The position numbers and the translations under genes were made by a program. The notes below the pieces were generated by a model. That model saw only the letters and a program-made list of their open reading frames with translations. It ran no database searches and was not told the DNA's origin. DNA of 64,000 nt, taken from Dehalococcoidia bacterium (GTDB taxonomy: Bacteria; Chloroflexota; Dehalococcoidia; Lucifugimonadales; Lucifugimonadaceae). This document shows, one piece after another, positions 20,660-32,172 of this stretch; positions within the stretch are counted from its first letter, which is position 1, and every line of letters begins with the position of its first letter. Location of the stretch: contig PBVQ01000014.1 in the NCBI GenBank assembly GCA_002728715.1, positions 22,058 to 86,057 on the forward strand, in the 5' to 3' direction.

Positions 20660-20678
20660 TTTATCTCCTAATTATTTT

Positions 20679-21182
20679 CTATATATTTTTTTTGTCTTCT
20701 AATTTTGAAATTTCAACTTGTGCAGGCCTTACAACATTTTCTCCCCTAATATAACCTGGCCTTATTTCATTTAATATGATATTTGCTTCTTCTTTACTAA
20801 TTGTTGAGAGCAATGCATCATGCTTTCTTGGATCAAAAATTTCTCCTTTTGAATTAAATTTTTTATATCCTTCTGATGAAAGTATGTTTATTAAATTTTT
20901 GTGGATAGCATCTATTCCAGTAATCCAAGACTCATCTAATGTTTTATTATCTAAGGCGACGTCCAATTGATCTACAACTTCTAAAAGTTTCAGTACTAAT
21001 TGATTTTTAACTCTTTCTCTAATTTCTAATTGCTCCGCTTCTACTCTTTTTCTAAAATTAACTAAATCAGCTTGAGCTCTCTGAGCAAGAGATTTGTATG
21101 TGTCAATATCATCCTTTAGAGATTTAATTTCGCTATCATTAGATTCCAATGATTTTTTTTCATCCTTTTTCTTTTTTACCAT
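20679..21182 (-). CDS. grpE: Nucleotide exchange factor GrpE
   Basis: YKSLAQRAQADLVNFRKRVE...; VRPAQVEISK; upstream of dnaK. Confidence 0.92.
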   Translation of the reverse strand: MVKKKKDEKKSLESNDSEIKSLKDDIDTYKSLAQRAQADLVNFRKRVEAEQLEIRERVKNQLVLKLLEVVDQLDVALDNKTLDESWITGIDAIHKNLINILSSEGYKKFNSKGEIFDPRKHDALLSTISKEEANIILNEIRPGYIRGENVVRPAQVEISKLEDKKNI

Positions 21183-21183
21183 T

Positions 21184-21711
21184 CTATAAAGCCCTTACAA
21201 AAGATAATAATTTTCTAATTTGAGATATAACATATTTTTTAGATTCGGCTGAAGGCGAATCTTCAGTATTTTCCAGTAATTCTAAAATTTCACTAAGTTC
21301 AACTACAAAATCTAAAACTAAACTCACTCCATTTAGGTTTAAACCAAGTTCGTCAGCTAGCCTTCGAATAACTCTAAGTCTCTCAACATCTGAATCTGAA
21401 TAGAGCCTTCTGCTACCTTCAGATCTTTGAGGACTCACTAGTCCTTCTTTATCATATTTACGTAATGTCTGAGGATGCATATCAGCCAGCCTTGCAGCAA
21501 CACTTATAACGTAAACACCAACAAACCTATCACTACGAGTATCTCCATCTCCATTAATTATATTTGACGATTTAATATGAACAATTGACTGATTGTGATG
21601 ATTTTCGTCATCGGATAAACTTAAATTTAGCAAATCTGACAACAAAGATCCTGCTCTATTAGAAGCAATATTCGTTTTTTTATTATATTTTTGAAAATTT
21701 CTTTCTCTCAT
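21184..21711 (-). CDS. hspR: MerR-family heat shock regulator, HspR-like
   Basis: VYVISVAARLADMHPQTLRKYDKEGLVSPQRSEGSRRLYSDSDVERLRVIRRL; linked to grpE-dnaK. Confidence 0.88.
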   Translation of the reverse strand: MRERNFQKYNKKTNIASNRAGSLLSDLLNLSLSDDENHHNQSIVHIKSSNIINGDGDTRSDRFVGVYVISVAARLADMHPQTLRKYDKEGLVSPQRSEGSRRLYSDSDVERLRVIRRLADELGLNLNGVSLVLDFVVELSEILELLENTEDSPSAESKKYVISQIRKLLSFVRAL

Positions 21712-21783
21712 ACTTTGAACTCAATAAACGTTTTTTTTATACTAAAGTTACATAATTTGATAAATCTATATAATATGATTAAC

Positions 21784-21812
21784 ATTGTAAAACTTGATAC
21801 ACCTTATGTCAA
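21784..21812 (-). promoter_or_regulatory. Predicted sigma70-type promoter for hspR-grpE-dnaK
   Basis: Minus strand TTGACA-N17-TACAAT (-35 at 21807-21812, -10 at 21784-21789). Confidence 0.65.
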
Positions 21813-21963
21813 CTTTTTAAAAATTTCTATAAATTTATTATTTTACGAAAAATGACAAAATTACTTGAAATAGTATATTTTTCGTAGTATGATTGATTTA
21901 ACTAATAAATTTTTTGTTATTATAGTTCCGACAATCGCGGAAACTTTGAAATAAGGAAAAAAG

Positions 21964-22125
21964 ATGATTTACTTAAAAGCGTGTCCTAAATGTCATGGTG
22001 ATATTGAACTAGTATCTTACCCTGATAATAAATTTTTACAATGTCTTCAATGTGGTCTAAGCATTGACTCGAGTGATGCTGCAAAAAAATTAGCTGAAGA
22101 TAAACACTTAGCTCATTCTAAGTAA
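21964..22125 (+). CDS. 53-aa small zinc-ribbon protein (MIYLKACPKCHGDIELVSYPDNKFLQCLQCGLSIDSSDAAKKLAEDKHLAHSK); not in the ORF track
   Basis: CPKC-x16-CLQC, SD-like AAGGAAAAAAG before ATG, clean stop. Confidence 0.8.
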   Translation: MIYLKACPKCHGDIELVSYPDNKFLQCLQCGLSIDSSDAAKKLAEDKHLAHSK

Positions 22126-22139
22126 ATTTCTATAAAAAT

Positions 22140-22397
22140 TTATTCTATTGAGTCGGCTAAAACTGTAACTTTATTATCTGAAACCTCAACAAAACCACCT
22201 GTAAGACTGTATTTCTTTGGTTCACCCTCAGCAGTAACTACAAGATTGCCTGAAAGTAAGGTAGACATAAAATCTGCGTGGGATGGCAAGATTGTAAACT
22301 CTCCCAACCCGCCTTTCGCGGTAACTTTATCAACTTGCCCCGAGAAAGCAATTCCTTCATTAGTAACTAGTTCTAAAAATAGTTTTGACATAAACAA
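22140..22397 (-). CDS. atpC: ATP synthase epsilon subunit, 85 aa, beta-sandwich domain only
   Basis: GEFTILPSHADFMSTLLSGNLVV, GGFVEVSDNKVTVLAD; end of atp operon. Confidence 0.92.
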   Translation of the reverse strand: MFMSKLFLELVTNEGIAFSGQVDKVTAKGGLGEFTILPSHADFMSTLLSGNLVVTAEGEPKKYSLTGGFVEVSDNKVTVLADSIE

Positions 22398-22407
22398 AAT
22401 CAGAAAA

Positions 22408-24707
<2,300 letters not shown>

Positions 24708-24717
24708 AAATATACCC

Positions 24718-26229
24718 TCAAATCTTTACTGTTTGTTTAAAAGACTTGACTGCTTCATCAAGTTTATTTTTTTCATTATCAGCAATATCACCTGACTCAG
24801 AAATAGACTTAAGAACGTCAGATAAGTTGGCCGCGGCATAATCATGCCACTGAGATTCAAATTCTCTTACTTTCTCAACTGGAATATCATCTAGAGCACC
24901 TTGATTAGCAATATACAGTAGTGAAACCTGATTTTCAAAAGGTAATGGTGAATTTTCATCTTGCTTTAAAAGTTCTGTCAAACGAGACCCTCGCTCTAAC
25001 TGTCTTTTAGTAACAGCATCTAAATCATCAGTTCCAAACTGGGCAAATGTTGACAAAGATGCATATTGAGCCATTTCAGATTTCAAAGATCCTGATACAG
25101 ATTTCATCCCTTTTAATTGAGCAGCTGAACCAACTCTTGTTACTGATAAACCTGAATTAACAGCCGGCCGTATTCCAGCATTGAATAAGTCTGGTTCCAA
25201 ATATAATTGACCATCAGTTATAGAAATAACATTAGTTGGAACATATGCGGAAACATCTCCTGCTTGTGTCTCAATGATAGGCAACGCAGTTATAGAGCCA
25301 CCACCAGCATCTTTATTTAATCTCGCTGCTCTTTCTAGTAATCTTGAGTGCAAATAAAAAACGTCTCCCGGATAAGCTTCTCTACCTGGAGGCCTTCGAA
25401 GTAAAAGAGACATTTGCCTGTATGCCCAAGCGTGTTTTGTCAAATCATCATAAACAATTAATACATCTTTTCCTTGAGCCATAAAATATTCAGCAATTGC
25501 ACACCCAGCATAAGGAGCAAGATACTGCATTGGTGCAGGATCTGAGGCGTTAGCAGTAACAATTACAGTATTATCTAATGCACCATTTTCCTCTAATCTT
25601 GTGACAGTTTGAGCTACTTTGGATGCTCTTTGTCCTATCGCAACATACACTCCAATGATCCCACTATCCTTTTGGTTAATTAGTGCATCAACACAAACAG
25701 ATGTTTTTCCTGTTGCCCTGTCACCGATAACAAGCTCTCTTTGGCCTCTACCAACTGGAACCATAGCATCTACAATTTTTAGCCCAAACATTACTGGCTG
25801 ATCTACAGACTGACGTTCTCCTACGCCTGGGGCAATTTTTTCTACTGGAAAAGATTCACTTGTGTTTATAGAACCCTTACCGTCGAGAGGCCTGCCTAAG
25901 GAATCAACAACTCTACCTTTCATATCCTCCCCTACTGGTACTTCAATAATTCTACCAGTGCTTTTTACCTCATCTCCTTCTTTAATTTTTAAATAATCTC
26001 CAAGTATTACAGCTCCAACACTATCTTCTTCAAGGTTTAGAGCTAAACCCAAAATATCCCCTGGAAATTGTAATAATTCACTGTATCTAACTCCGGATAA
26101 ACCATGTATCCTAGCAACTCCATCTGCGGCTTCGACAACTGTACCAATGTCAACTTGAGTAAGATCACCACCAAATTCTTCTATTTGCTTCTTAATTACT
26201 GAAGCAATATCATGACTATTTACTGCCAT
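24718..26229 (-). CDS. atpA: ATP synthase F1 alpha subunit
   Basis: [32 protein letters not shown]. Confidence 0.98.
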   Translation of the reverse strand: MAVNSHDIASVIKKQIEEFGGDLTQVDIGTVVEAADGVARIHGLSGVRYSELLQFPGDILGLALNLEEDSVGAVILGDYLKIKEGDEVKSTGRIIEVPVGEDMKGRVVDSLGRPLDGKGSINTSESFPVEKIAPGVGERQSVDQPVMFGLKIVDAMVPVGRGQRELVIGDRATGKTSVCVDALINQKDSGIIGVYVAIGQRASKVAQTVTRLEENGALDNTVIVTANASDPAPMQYLAPYAGCAIAEYFMAQGKDVLIVYDDLTKHAWAYRQMSLLLRRPPGREAYPGDVFYLHSRLLERAARLNKDAGGGSITALPIIETQAGDVSAYVPTNVISITDGQLYLEPDLFNAGIRPAVNSGLSVTRVGSAAQLKGMKSVSGSLKSEMAQYASLSTFAQFGTDDLDAVTKRQLERGSRLTELLKQDENSPLPFENQVSLLYIANQGALDDIPVEKVREFESQWHDYAAANLSDVLKSISESGDIADNEKNKLDEAVKSFKQTVKI

Positions 26230-26265
26230 TAGACTCTCTTTCATCTATTACTATTTTTTTATTCA

Positions 26266-26799
26266 TTAATTTCTATGACCAATCAATTGTTCACTCAATA
26301 AATTAATTTTATTTTTTGTACTGCCATCAATTAACTTGTCGCCAATTCTTATCACAATACCACCTAAAATATTTTTATCTACATTCTCGTTAATGACTAC
26401 TTTCTTATTCTCTATATTTTCAATTTTTTTAGTGATTTTTTCCAGATTTTCCTTAGCAATAGGGACAGCAGTAGTAATGTCTACTTTCACTATGCCTTTA
26501 TATTCATCAGCCATTGAAGTGAAAATATTACTAACTTCTAAAAATTTAGATATATCTTTTCTAGTAATCATCAAAGAAATTAGATTTTGGATCAAACCAA
26601 TATTTTTTGAAAATAATTTTTTTACACCTTCAAGTTTTACGTCAATAGGTATTTGCTCAGCATCAAAAAAAGCTATGCAATCATTATCACTCAATATTAA
26701 TGTTGCATCTTCCATCTCTGAGAGCCACTTATCAATCTCATCTTTTTCAGATGCAATTGAAAAAACTGCTTGAGAATATCTTCTTGCACTTGTAGCCAT
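26266..26799 (-). CDS. atpH: ATP synthase delta subunit
   Basis: RRYSQAVFSIA N-terminus; ILGGIVIRIGDKLIDGSTKNKI; operon position. Confidence 0.92.
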   Translation of the reverse strand: MATSARRYSQAVFSIASEKDEIDKWLSEMEDATLILSDNDCIAFFDAEQIPIDVKLEGVKKLFSKNIGLIQNLISLMITRKDISKFLEVSNIFTSMADEYKGIVKVDITTAVPIAKENLEKITKKIENIENKKVVINENVDKNILGGIVIRIGDKLIDGSTKNKINLLSEQLIGHRN

Positions 26800-26815
26800 T
26801 ATTTACAAACCAATC

Positions 26816-27310
26816 TTAATTTTCCTTCAAACTTGAATCTAGTACTTTATTAATTAGCTTTGAATGAGTTTTTTCATCAAGAGAACTTTCTACAATTTTC
26901 TCAGCAGCAGCTATCGCTATTCCTGAGAAGTTTTTCCTTATCTCTTCAATTGCAGCAGATTTCTCTCTTTCAATATCAACTTTTGCTTTCTCAATCAATA
27001 TTTCTGATTCATCTTTCGCTTTTTCCTCAAGCTGTATTTTAAGTTTAGCTGCAGCATCTCTTGCATCTGAAACAATTTTTTGCCCTTCAATACGAGCAGA
27101 TGCTATCTCTTTTTCTATTTTTTCAGCAGTGGATTCAGCATCTTTTTTTGCATTCTCCGCCGCATCAAGGCTATTCTTTATTTTTTCTGCCCTACTATCT
27201 AACATTCCAATTATTGGCTTATATGCTAATTTGTAAAGCAAAAAAAATAAAACCAAAAAACTTACTAACTGAGTTAAAAGTTGCTGATATGTTATTCCTA
27301 ATGCGTCCAT
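26816..27310 (-). CDS. atpF: ATP synthase b subunit
   Basis: One N-terminal TM then long charged coiled coil; operon position. Confidence 0.92.
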   Translation of the reverse strand: MDALGITYQQLLTQLVSFLVLFFLLYKLAYKPIIGMLDSRAEKIKNSLDAAENAKKDAESTAEKIEKEIASARIEGQKIVSDARDAAAKLKIQLEEKAKDESEILIEKAKVDIEREKSAAIEEIRKNFSGIAIAAAEKIVESSLDEKTHSKLINKVLDSSLKEN

Positions 27311-27351
27311 GTTTTATCTTCCTTATCCAACAAATATATTCGTGACGGTTT

Positions 27352-27398
27352 TCCGCTAAGGCTAACAATTGTAAATCTTTACTTGAAAGCCAAGCGGA
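27352..27398 (-). promoter_or_regulatory. Hairpin in the atpE-atpF intergenic mRNA
   Basis: Minus strand TCCGCT-T-GGCT...AGCC-TT-AGCGGA, 10 paired positions with small internal loop. Confidence 0.55.
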
Positions 27399-27406
27399 TT
27401 CCGAAA

Positions 27407-27652
<246 letters not shown>

Positions 27653-27665
27653 CTATTTTTCTAAA

Positions 27666-29024
27666 TCAGTGATCTTCTGCGTGGCCGTCGTCATGATCAC
27701 CGTGACTGGCGACAGCCATTACGCCAAATACTAGTGTGAGCATTGAAAATATAAATGCCTGGATAACACCCACAAATAACTCCAGACCCATAAAAGGAAT
27801 AATTCCAATTAATGGTAGCAAAAAAGCCATGGCTATAAGTAAAATTTCTCCCGCAAACATGTTACCAAATAGCCTAAACGTAAAACTAATAGTCCTTGTA
27901 AGCTCACCAAAAGCTTCAAGTATTCCTACAAATGTTGATATTGGACCTTTCTTAATTGGATTTATAATAAATTTACCACCATACCCTTTGACTCCTAGTC
28001 GTCTAAATCCCCATACTTGAACACTAATCATGGCTACTATTGCAATAGCTAAAGTCGTATTGATATCTGTACTAGCCCCTCTTAAGTATGGGACCAACAA
28101 TCCAACAGTTTTTGTACCTACTTTTTCACCTTCACCATTATAATCATATTCACTTTTTGAAATCTTATTTTTAATATTCTTTACATCACTTTTAGCAACT
28201 TGATAAGGTTCATAGGATAGATGATTTTTAAAATTTTCATAAGTTGTATCACCCTTTGAATCTTCACTTACATATACACCACTAGTAATAGCAGATATAT
28301 ATGCTTCTTCATACGAATGAATTTGTTCTAAATCATACCCTAAAATAGAGGATAATTTAGGTCTTTGCGCCTCCCCAAATCCTAATGGAACAACCTTACC
28401 TATGGGGCCATCATCAAACATTACAAAAGTATCATTTGCATGACTTTCTAAAACATGAAGTTTAGCTAAGGTCTTAATGACATCTTCACCAACATTATAA
28501 GAAGCATATTTATCACTTAATTCATCTTCATATTTATGATAATGATGGTGAACCCATTCATCTAAATCTTCTATTCTTCCTATTGATCCTACACCAGGCA
28601 TTATACCAACCCAGTTTGACATCATAACAACAAGAAAAATTGTTGTTACCAATGGCAAAAATAATCTACCTGAATGCTTTTTACCTCCTGCAACTCCATC
28701 TGCTGTATTTGAGAAAAACTCATATATCAATTCAAATAGAGACTGTAATCTTGTTGGAACTTCCGACATATTGCGCGTTGCTATCCAAGACAAGAATACA
28801 AGAATTATTCCAGCAAACCAAAACATAATAGAAGAATTGATTAACTTATAAGATCCTATACTTGTTACCTTCTCGGCTGGTATAGAAATAAATGGAATTG
28901 GACCTCCCAAAAAACCAAATCCTAAGGAGGCACCTAATGCACCACCCAATATTGAAAAAAATAAAAGAGAAATAGAAAAAAGTAAAAGTGCTAATATTTT
29001 TGGATTTTTAATTATAGATTTCAA
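27666..29024 (-). CDS. atpB: ATP synthase a subunit, 452 aa, with large internal insertion
   Basis: LVVMMSNWVGIMPGVGSIG, VPYLRGASTDINTTLAIA, LTRTISFTFRLFGNMFAGEILL; insertion roughly aa 148-308. Confidence 0.94.
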   Translation of the reverse strand: MKSIIKNPKILALLLFSISLLFFSILGGALGASLGFGFLGGPIPFISIPAEKVTSIGSYKLINSSIMFWFAGIILVFLSWIATRNMSEVPTRLQSLFELIYEFFSNTADGVAGGKKHSGRLFLPLVTTIFLVVMMSNWVGIMPGVGSIGRIEDLDEWVHHHYHKYEDELSDKYASYNVGEDVIKTLAKLHVLESHANDTFVMFDDGPIGKVVPLGFGEAQRPKLSSILGYDLEQIHSYEEAYISAITSGVYVSEDSKGDTTYENFKNHLSYEPYQVAKSDVKNIKNKISKSEYDYNGEGEKVGTKTVGLLVPYLRGASTDINTTLAIAIVAMISVQVWGFRRLGVKGYGGKFIINPIKKGPISTFVGILEAFGELTRTISFTFRLFGNMFAGEILLIAMAFLLPLIGIIPFMGLELFVGVIQAFIFSMLTLVFGVMAVASHGDHDDGHAEDH

Positions 29025-29046
29025 TTATAGTTGCCTAAATAACTAA

Positions 29047-29289
29047 TTATTTTTTTGTTTTTATTAAATTAATCAATAATTTTCGCATTCCAATTATAGA
29101 TACTAACAGACCAAGTAGTATTCCCAAAATAGTAAAAAGGGGTAATGTTTGAACTTTTTGGTCAATCATATGTCCAGTAAAAGTAAAAATGATGATTGTT
29201 AAGGATATGAACCAGCCAAATCCACCCATTTTTCCAAGAGAGGACAAGGTGTTTCCCCATGAATGTGTATTTTTCCCTTTATTATTCAT
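29047..29289 (-). CDS. AtpI-like F0F1-ATPase-associated membrane protein
   Basis: 80 aa, two TM, first gene of atp cluster. Confidence 0.7.
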   Translation of the reverse strand: MNNKGKNTHSWGNTLSSLGKMGGFGWFISLTIIIFTFTGHMIDQKVQTLPLFTILGILLGLLVSIIGMRKLLINLIKTKK

Positions 29290-29301
29290 TAGTATCTTTT
29301 T

Positions 29302-29760
29302 TTATTCTATATCCAAAGATTCAATAAAATCTTCAAAAATTGATAAATTTTCTGAGTTATCATCCATTGAGATGCCATTATTTTTCATAACATCATCTGA
29401 AACATAAATTTCAATCTTTGATCTTATTGCTATAGCTAACGCATCCGATGGCCTAGAATCTATAAATTGCTCTTCATCATCTTTGTCGTAATATATCCTG
29501 GAATAATAAGTATCATTTTCGATCTTATGTATCTCTATGAATTTTGGAATTATATTTTCTTTATCTAATAAATTAATGAATAAATCATGTGTCATAGGTC
29601 TTGTGACTTCAATTTTTTGCAATGCTACAATAATTGACTCAGACTCAAATTCTCCTACCCACAAGGGCAAGTATCTATTTTTATCAATTTCCTTTAATAT
29701 CACAATTCTTTGATTATTTATAATATTGGCTCTGATGCTATTAATTTCTACTTGTATCAT
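29302..29760 (-). CDS. Bifunctional nuclease family protein (DUF151)
   Basis: LPLWVGEFESESI, RPMTHDLF, IDSRPSDALAIAIRSKIEIYVSDDV. Confidence 0.9.
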   Translation of the reverse strand: MIQVEINSIRANIINNQRIVILKEIDKNRYLPLWVGEFESESIIVALQKIEVTRPMTHDLFINLLDKENIIPKFIEIHKIENDTYYSRIYYDKDDEEQFIDSRPSDALAIAIRSKIEIYVSDDVMKNNGISMDDNSENLSIFEDFIESLDIE

Positions 29761-29768
29761 AAATATTA

Positions 29769-30581
29769 CTATTTTAATGATTCGTTAATTTTGTTATTTA
29801 ATTCTATACATTTTTCTCTTGAATAATAGAAAAAATCATCTTTATTTTTTGATGCATATAATATACTTCTTGATGAATTTATCAAAAAATTATTTTTTTT
29901 ACCTGTGTGATTTACTGCAGCGATAACCTCACTTACAGTTCCTCCTTGCTCTCCAATACCAGGTATCAAAAAGTTAAAATCATGTAAATTTTCCCTCATT
30001 TTTAACAACTGATCAGGATATGTAGCACCTATAACGAAGCCTAAATTTTCAGGTGAGCCCCAGGTAGAAATTTTTTTTGCAATATATTCGTATAATTTAT
30101 CTCCATTTTTTAGTGAAAGATCTTGAAAATCTTCCGAACCTCTATTAGAAGTTTTACACAGAATATAAGTTCCTTTTTGTTCGTAAGATAAAAAAGGTTC
30201 GATAGAATCAAATCCCATATATGGATTAACTGTTACTATATCAAAATCATACAATTCAAATAAGGATTTTGCATAAGCTTCAGAGGTAGTAGATATATCA
30301 CCTCTTTTCCCATCTCCTATAATTATTATTTCATCAGACTTATTTTTAATATATTCAACTATTTTTCTCATAATTTGTAAGCCATTTGGACCGAACGATT
30401 CAAAATATGCAAGTTGAGGTTTATAAGCACTAACTAAATCGTGAGTAGAGTCTATAATTTCATAATTAAATTTTAGTAAATCATCAATTGGCATTCTTGA
30501 TGATATAGGGTCTAAGCCAACACATACATTTGAATTTTTCTTTATTATAATTTTTGTAAGCTTATTAAATATGCTTTTCAT
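29769..30581 (-). CDS. pyrF: Orotidine-5'-phosphate decarboxylase
   Basis: VCVGLDPI, YKPQLAYFESFG, IIGDGKRGDISTTSEAYAKSLF, IPGIGEQGG. Confidence 0.93.
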   Translation of the reverse strand: MKSIFNKLTKIIIKKNSNVCVGLDPISSRMPIDDLLKFNYEIIDSTHDLVSAYKPQLAYFESFGPNGLQIMRKIVEYIKNKSDEIIIIGDGKRGDISTTSEAYAKSLFELYDFDIVTVNPYMGFDSIEPFLSYEQKGTYILCKTSNRGSEDFQDLSLKNGDKLYEYIAKKISTWGSPENLGFVIGATYPDQLLKMRENLHDFNFLIPGIGEQGGTVSEVIAAVNHTGKKNNFLINSSRSILYASKNKDDFFYYSREKCIELNNKINESLK

Positions 30582-30642
30582 AGAATTATCTCCAATTACG
30601 AATATATATAGGATAGCATAAATATGTAGTATAAATTTAGCT

Positions 30643-31305
30643 CTAATCAGTCTGGCTTAGGAGGTAATAATAGATTGACAAAGTTATTGTGGCAATTATT
30701 GTTGATACTATAATCAATGGCCAAATATCTGAGTCTGAACCACTTGAAATTTTAGTATATATTCCTAATGGTATTGTTTGAGTTTTACCAGGAATGTTTC
30801 CAGCGACAACAATTGTTGCCCCAAACTCTGATAAAGATCTGATAAAACCTAAAATTATTCCAGCAATAATACCATTTCTAGCAATTGGTAAAATTATATA
30901 CCTGATTGTTTGAAAACTACTTAATCCAAGAGATTTAGACACTATTTCCATATTTTTATCAACTCCAGATATAGCAATCATAAAAGACCTTGTCACCAAG
31001 GGTAATGATACTAAGAAAGATGCTAATACGGCAGCAAACCAAGTAAAAGTTATATTTATACCAAATATCTGATATAAAAATTCTCCAAAAAAATTATTAC
31101 GCCCAAAAAGCCATAGTAAAAAATAACCAACAAGTACAGGGGGAAGAGCAATAGGCAAGGATATTAATAAATCTAGGAAAAATTTTCCTCTAAAATTTTT
31201 CTTTACTAAAATCCAAGCAAAACCAAAAGCAAAAATTGATGTAATAAGAGTGGATATAACACCTACTCTTAATGATAATATGATTACAGATAAATCGGAT
31301 TCCAT
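30643..31305 (-). CDS. modB: Molybdate-type ABC transporter permease
   Basis: LPIALPPVLVGYFLL, GFIRSLSEFGATIVVAGNIPGKTQTIPLGIYTKI. Confidence 0.9.
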   Translation of the reverse strand: MESDLSVIILSLRVGVISTLITSIFAFGFAWILVKKNFRGKFFLDLLISLPIALPPVLVGYFLLWLFGRNNFFGEFLYQIFGINITFTWFAAVLASFLVSLPLVTRSFMIAISGVDKNMEIVSKSLGLSSFQTIRYIILPIARNGIIAGIILGFIRSLSEFGATIVVAGNIPGKTQTIPLGIYTKISSGSDSDIWPLIIVSTIIATITLSIYYYLLSQTD

Positions 31306-31306
31306 T

Positions 31307-32080
31307 TTATTTTTTTATCCTACTTAATCCTCGTGAAGCAATTAGTTCTAGCAATTTAGCATCATCAGATTTTGCCAAGAACTCATAAAATAAATTTGCT
31401 TGTATCTTATTTTTTGTGTTTTTCATAACATGCATATAGTAATCTACTGAATACTCTGAAACTTCTTCAATTTGTCCATAATGCACCAAGTTTTTGGATA
31501 ACAGAAAATCCGAATAATAAATTATCCCATAATCTGCGTTATGATTTTCTAAAGAGCGAAGAACTGATTTAGCATCACTTGCAAGAATTAAATTTTTCTC
31601 TAATTGATTATACATATTATTTGAAGATAATATTTCTTTTGAATAAATTCCTAATGGAGCTAAAGCAGGATCTGCAATTATTATTCTTTTCTTACTTTGT
31701 AATAATTCAGATAGATTATTAATATGTTTAGAGTTTTTGTAGCCAACAAATGCTAGTTTATTAGTCAAAAATTTATATCTATATTCATAATCAATTAGAT
31801 TATTATCTTCTAAAATTCTAATAGGTTTTTCTCCAATAAAAATCACACCATCAGCAGGACTTTCGAACTTAGAAATCTGATTAGCTAAAGATATCGATCC
31901 TCCAAAATTAAATGAAATGTCAATATCGTTGTTTTGATTGAAAATTTCATAACTTTCAGTCAATAAATCTGAAATTGAAGAAGCTGCATAAATTACAACT
32001 TTTTGGTTATTATTATCTGTTTCACAACCAATAAATGGCATAGAAATTAATATAAATATGGTAATATAAATTGTTTTCAT
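31307..32080 (-). CDS. modA: Molybdate-type ABC transporter substrate-binding lipoprotein
   Basis: Signal peptide with GC lipobox; VVIYAASSISDLLTE, FNFGGSISLANQI; next to modB. Confidence 0.88.
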   Translation of the reverse strand: MKTIYITIFILISMPFIGCETDNNNQKVVIYAASSISDLLTESYEIFNQNNDIDISFNFGGSISLANQISKFESPADGVIFIGEKPIRILEDNNLIDYEYRYKFLTNKLAFVGYKNSKHINNLSELLQSKKRIIIADPALAPLGIYSKEILSSNNMYNQLEKNLILASDAKSVLRSLENHNADYGIIYYSDFLLSKNLVHYGQIEEVSEYSVDYYMHVMKNTKNKIQANLFYEFLAKSDDAKLLELIASRGLSRIKK

Positions 32081-32172
32081 CTTAGAAAATTATATATATT
32101 AGATAAAAAAATTATAGTAATATTTAGATGATTAGATACACATAATTAGACAAAAATGGAGAAAAATCTTAA

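Noticed and set aside
26336-27345. Plus-strand ORFs antisense to atpH/atpF (145, 60 and 94 aa)
   Set aside because: Mirror frames of low-complexity coiled-coil coding sequence.
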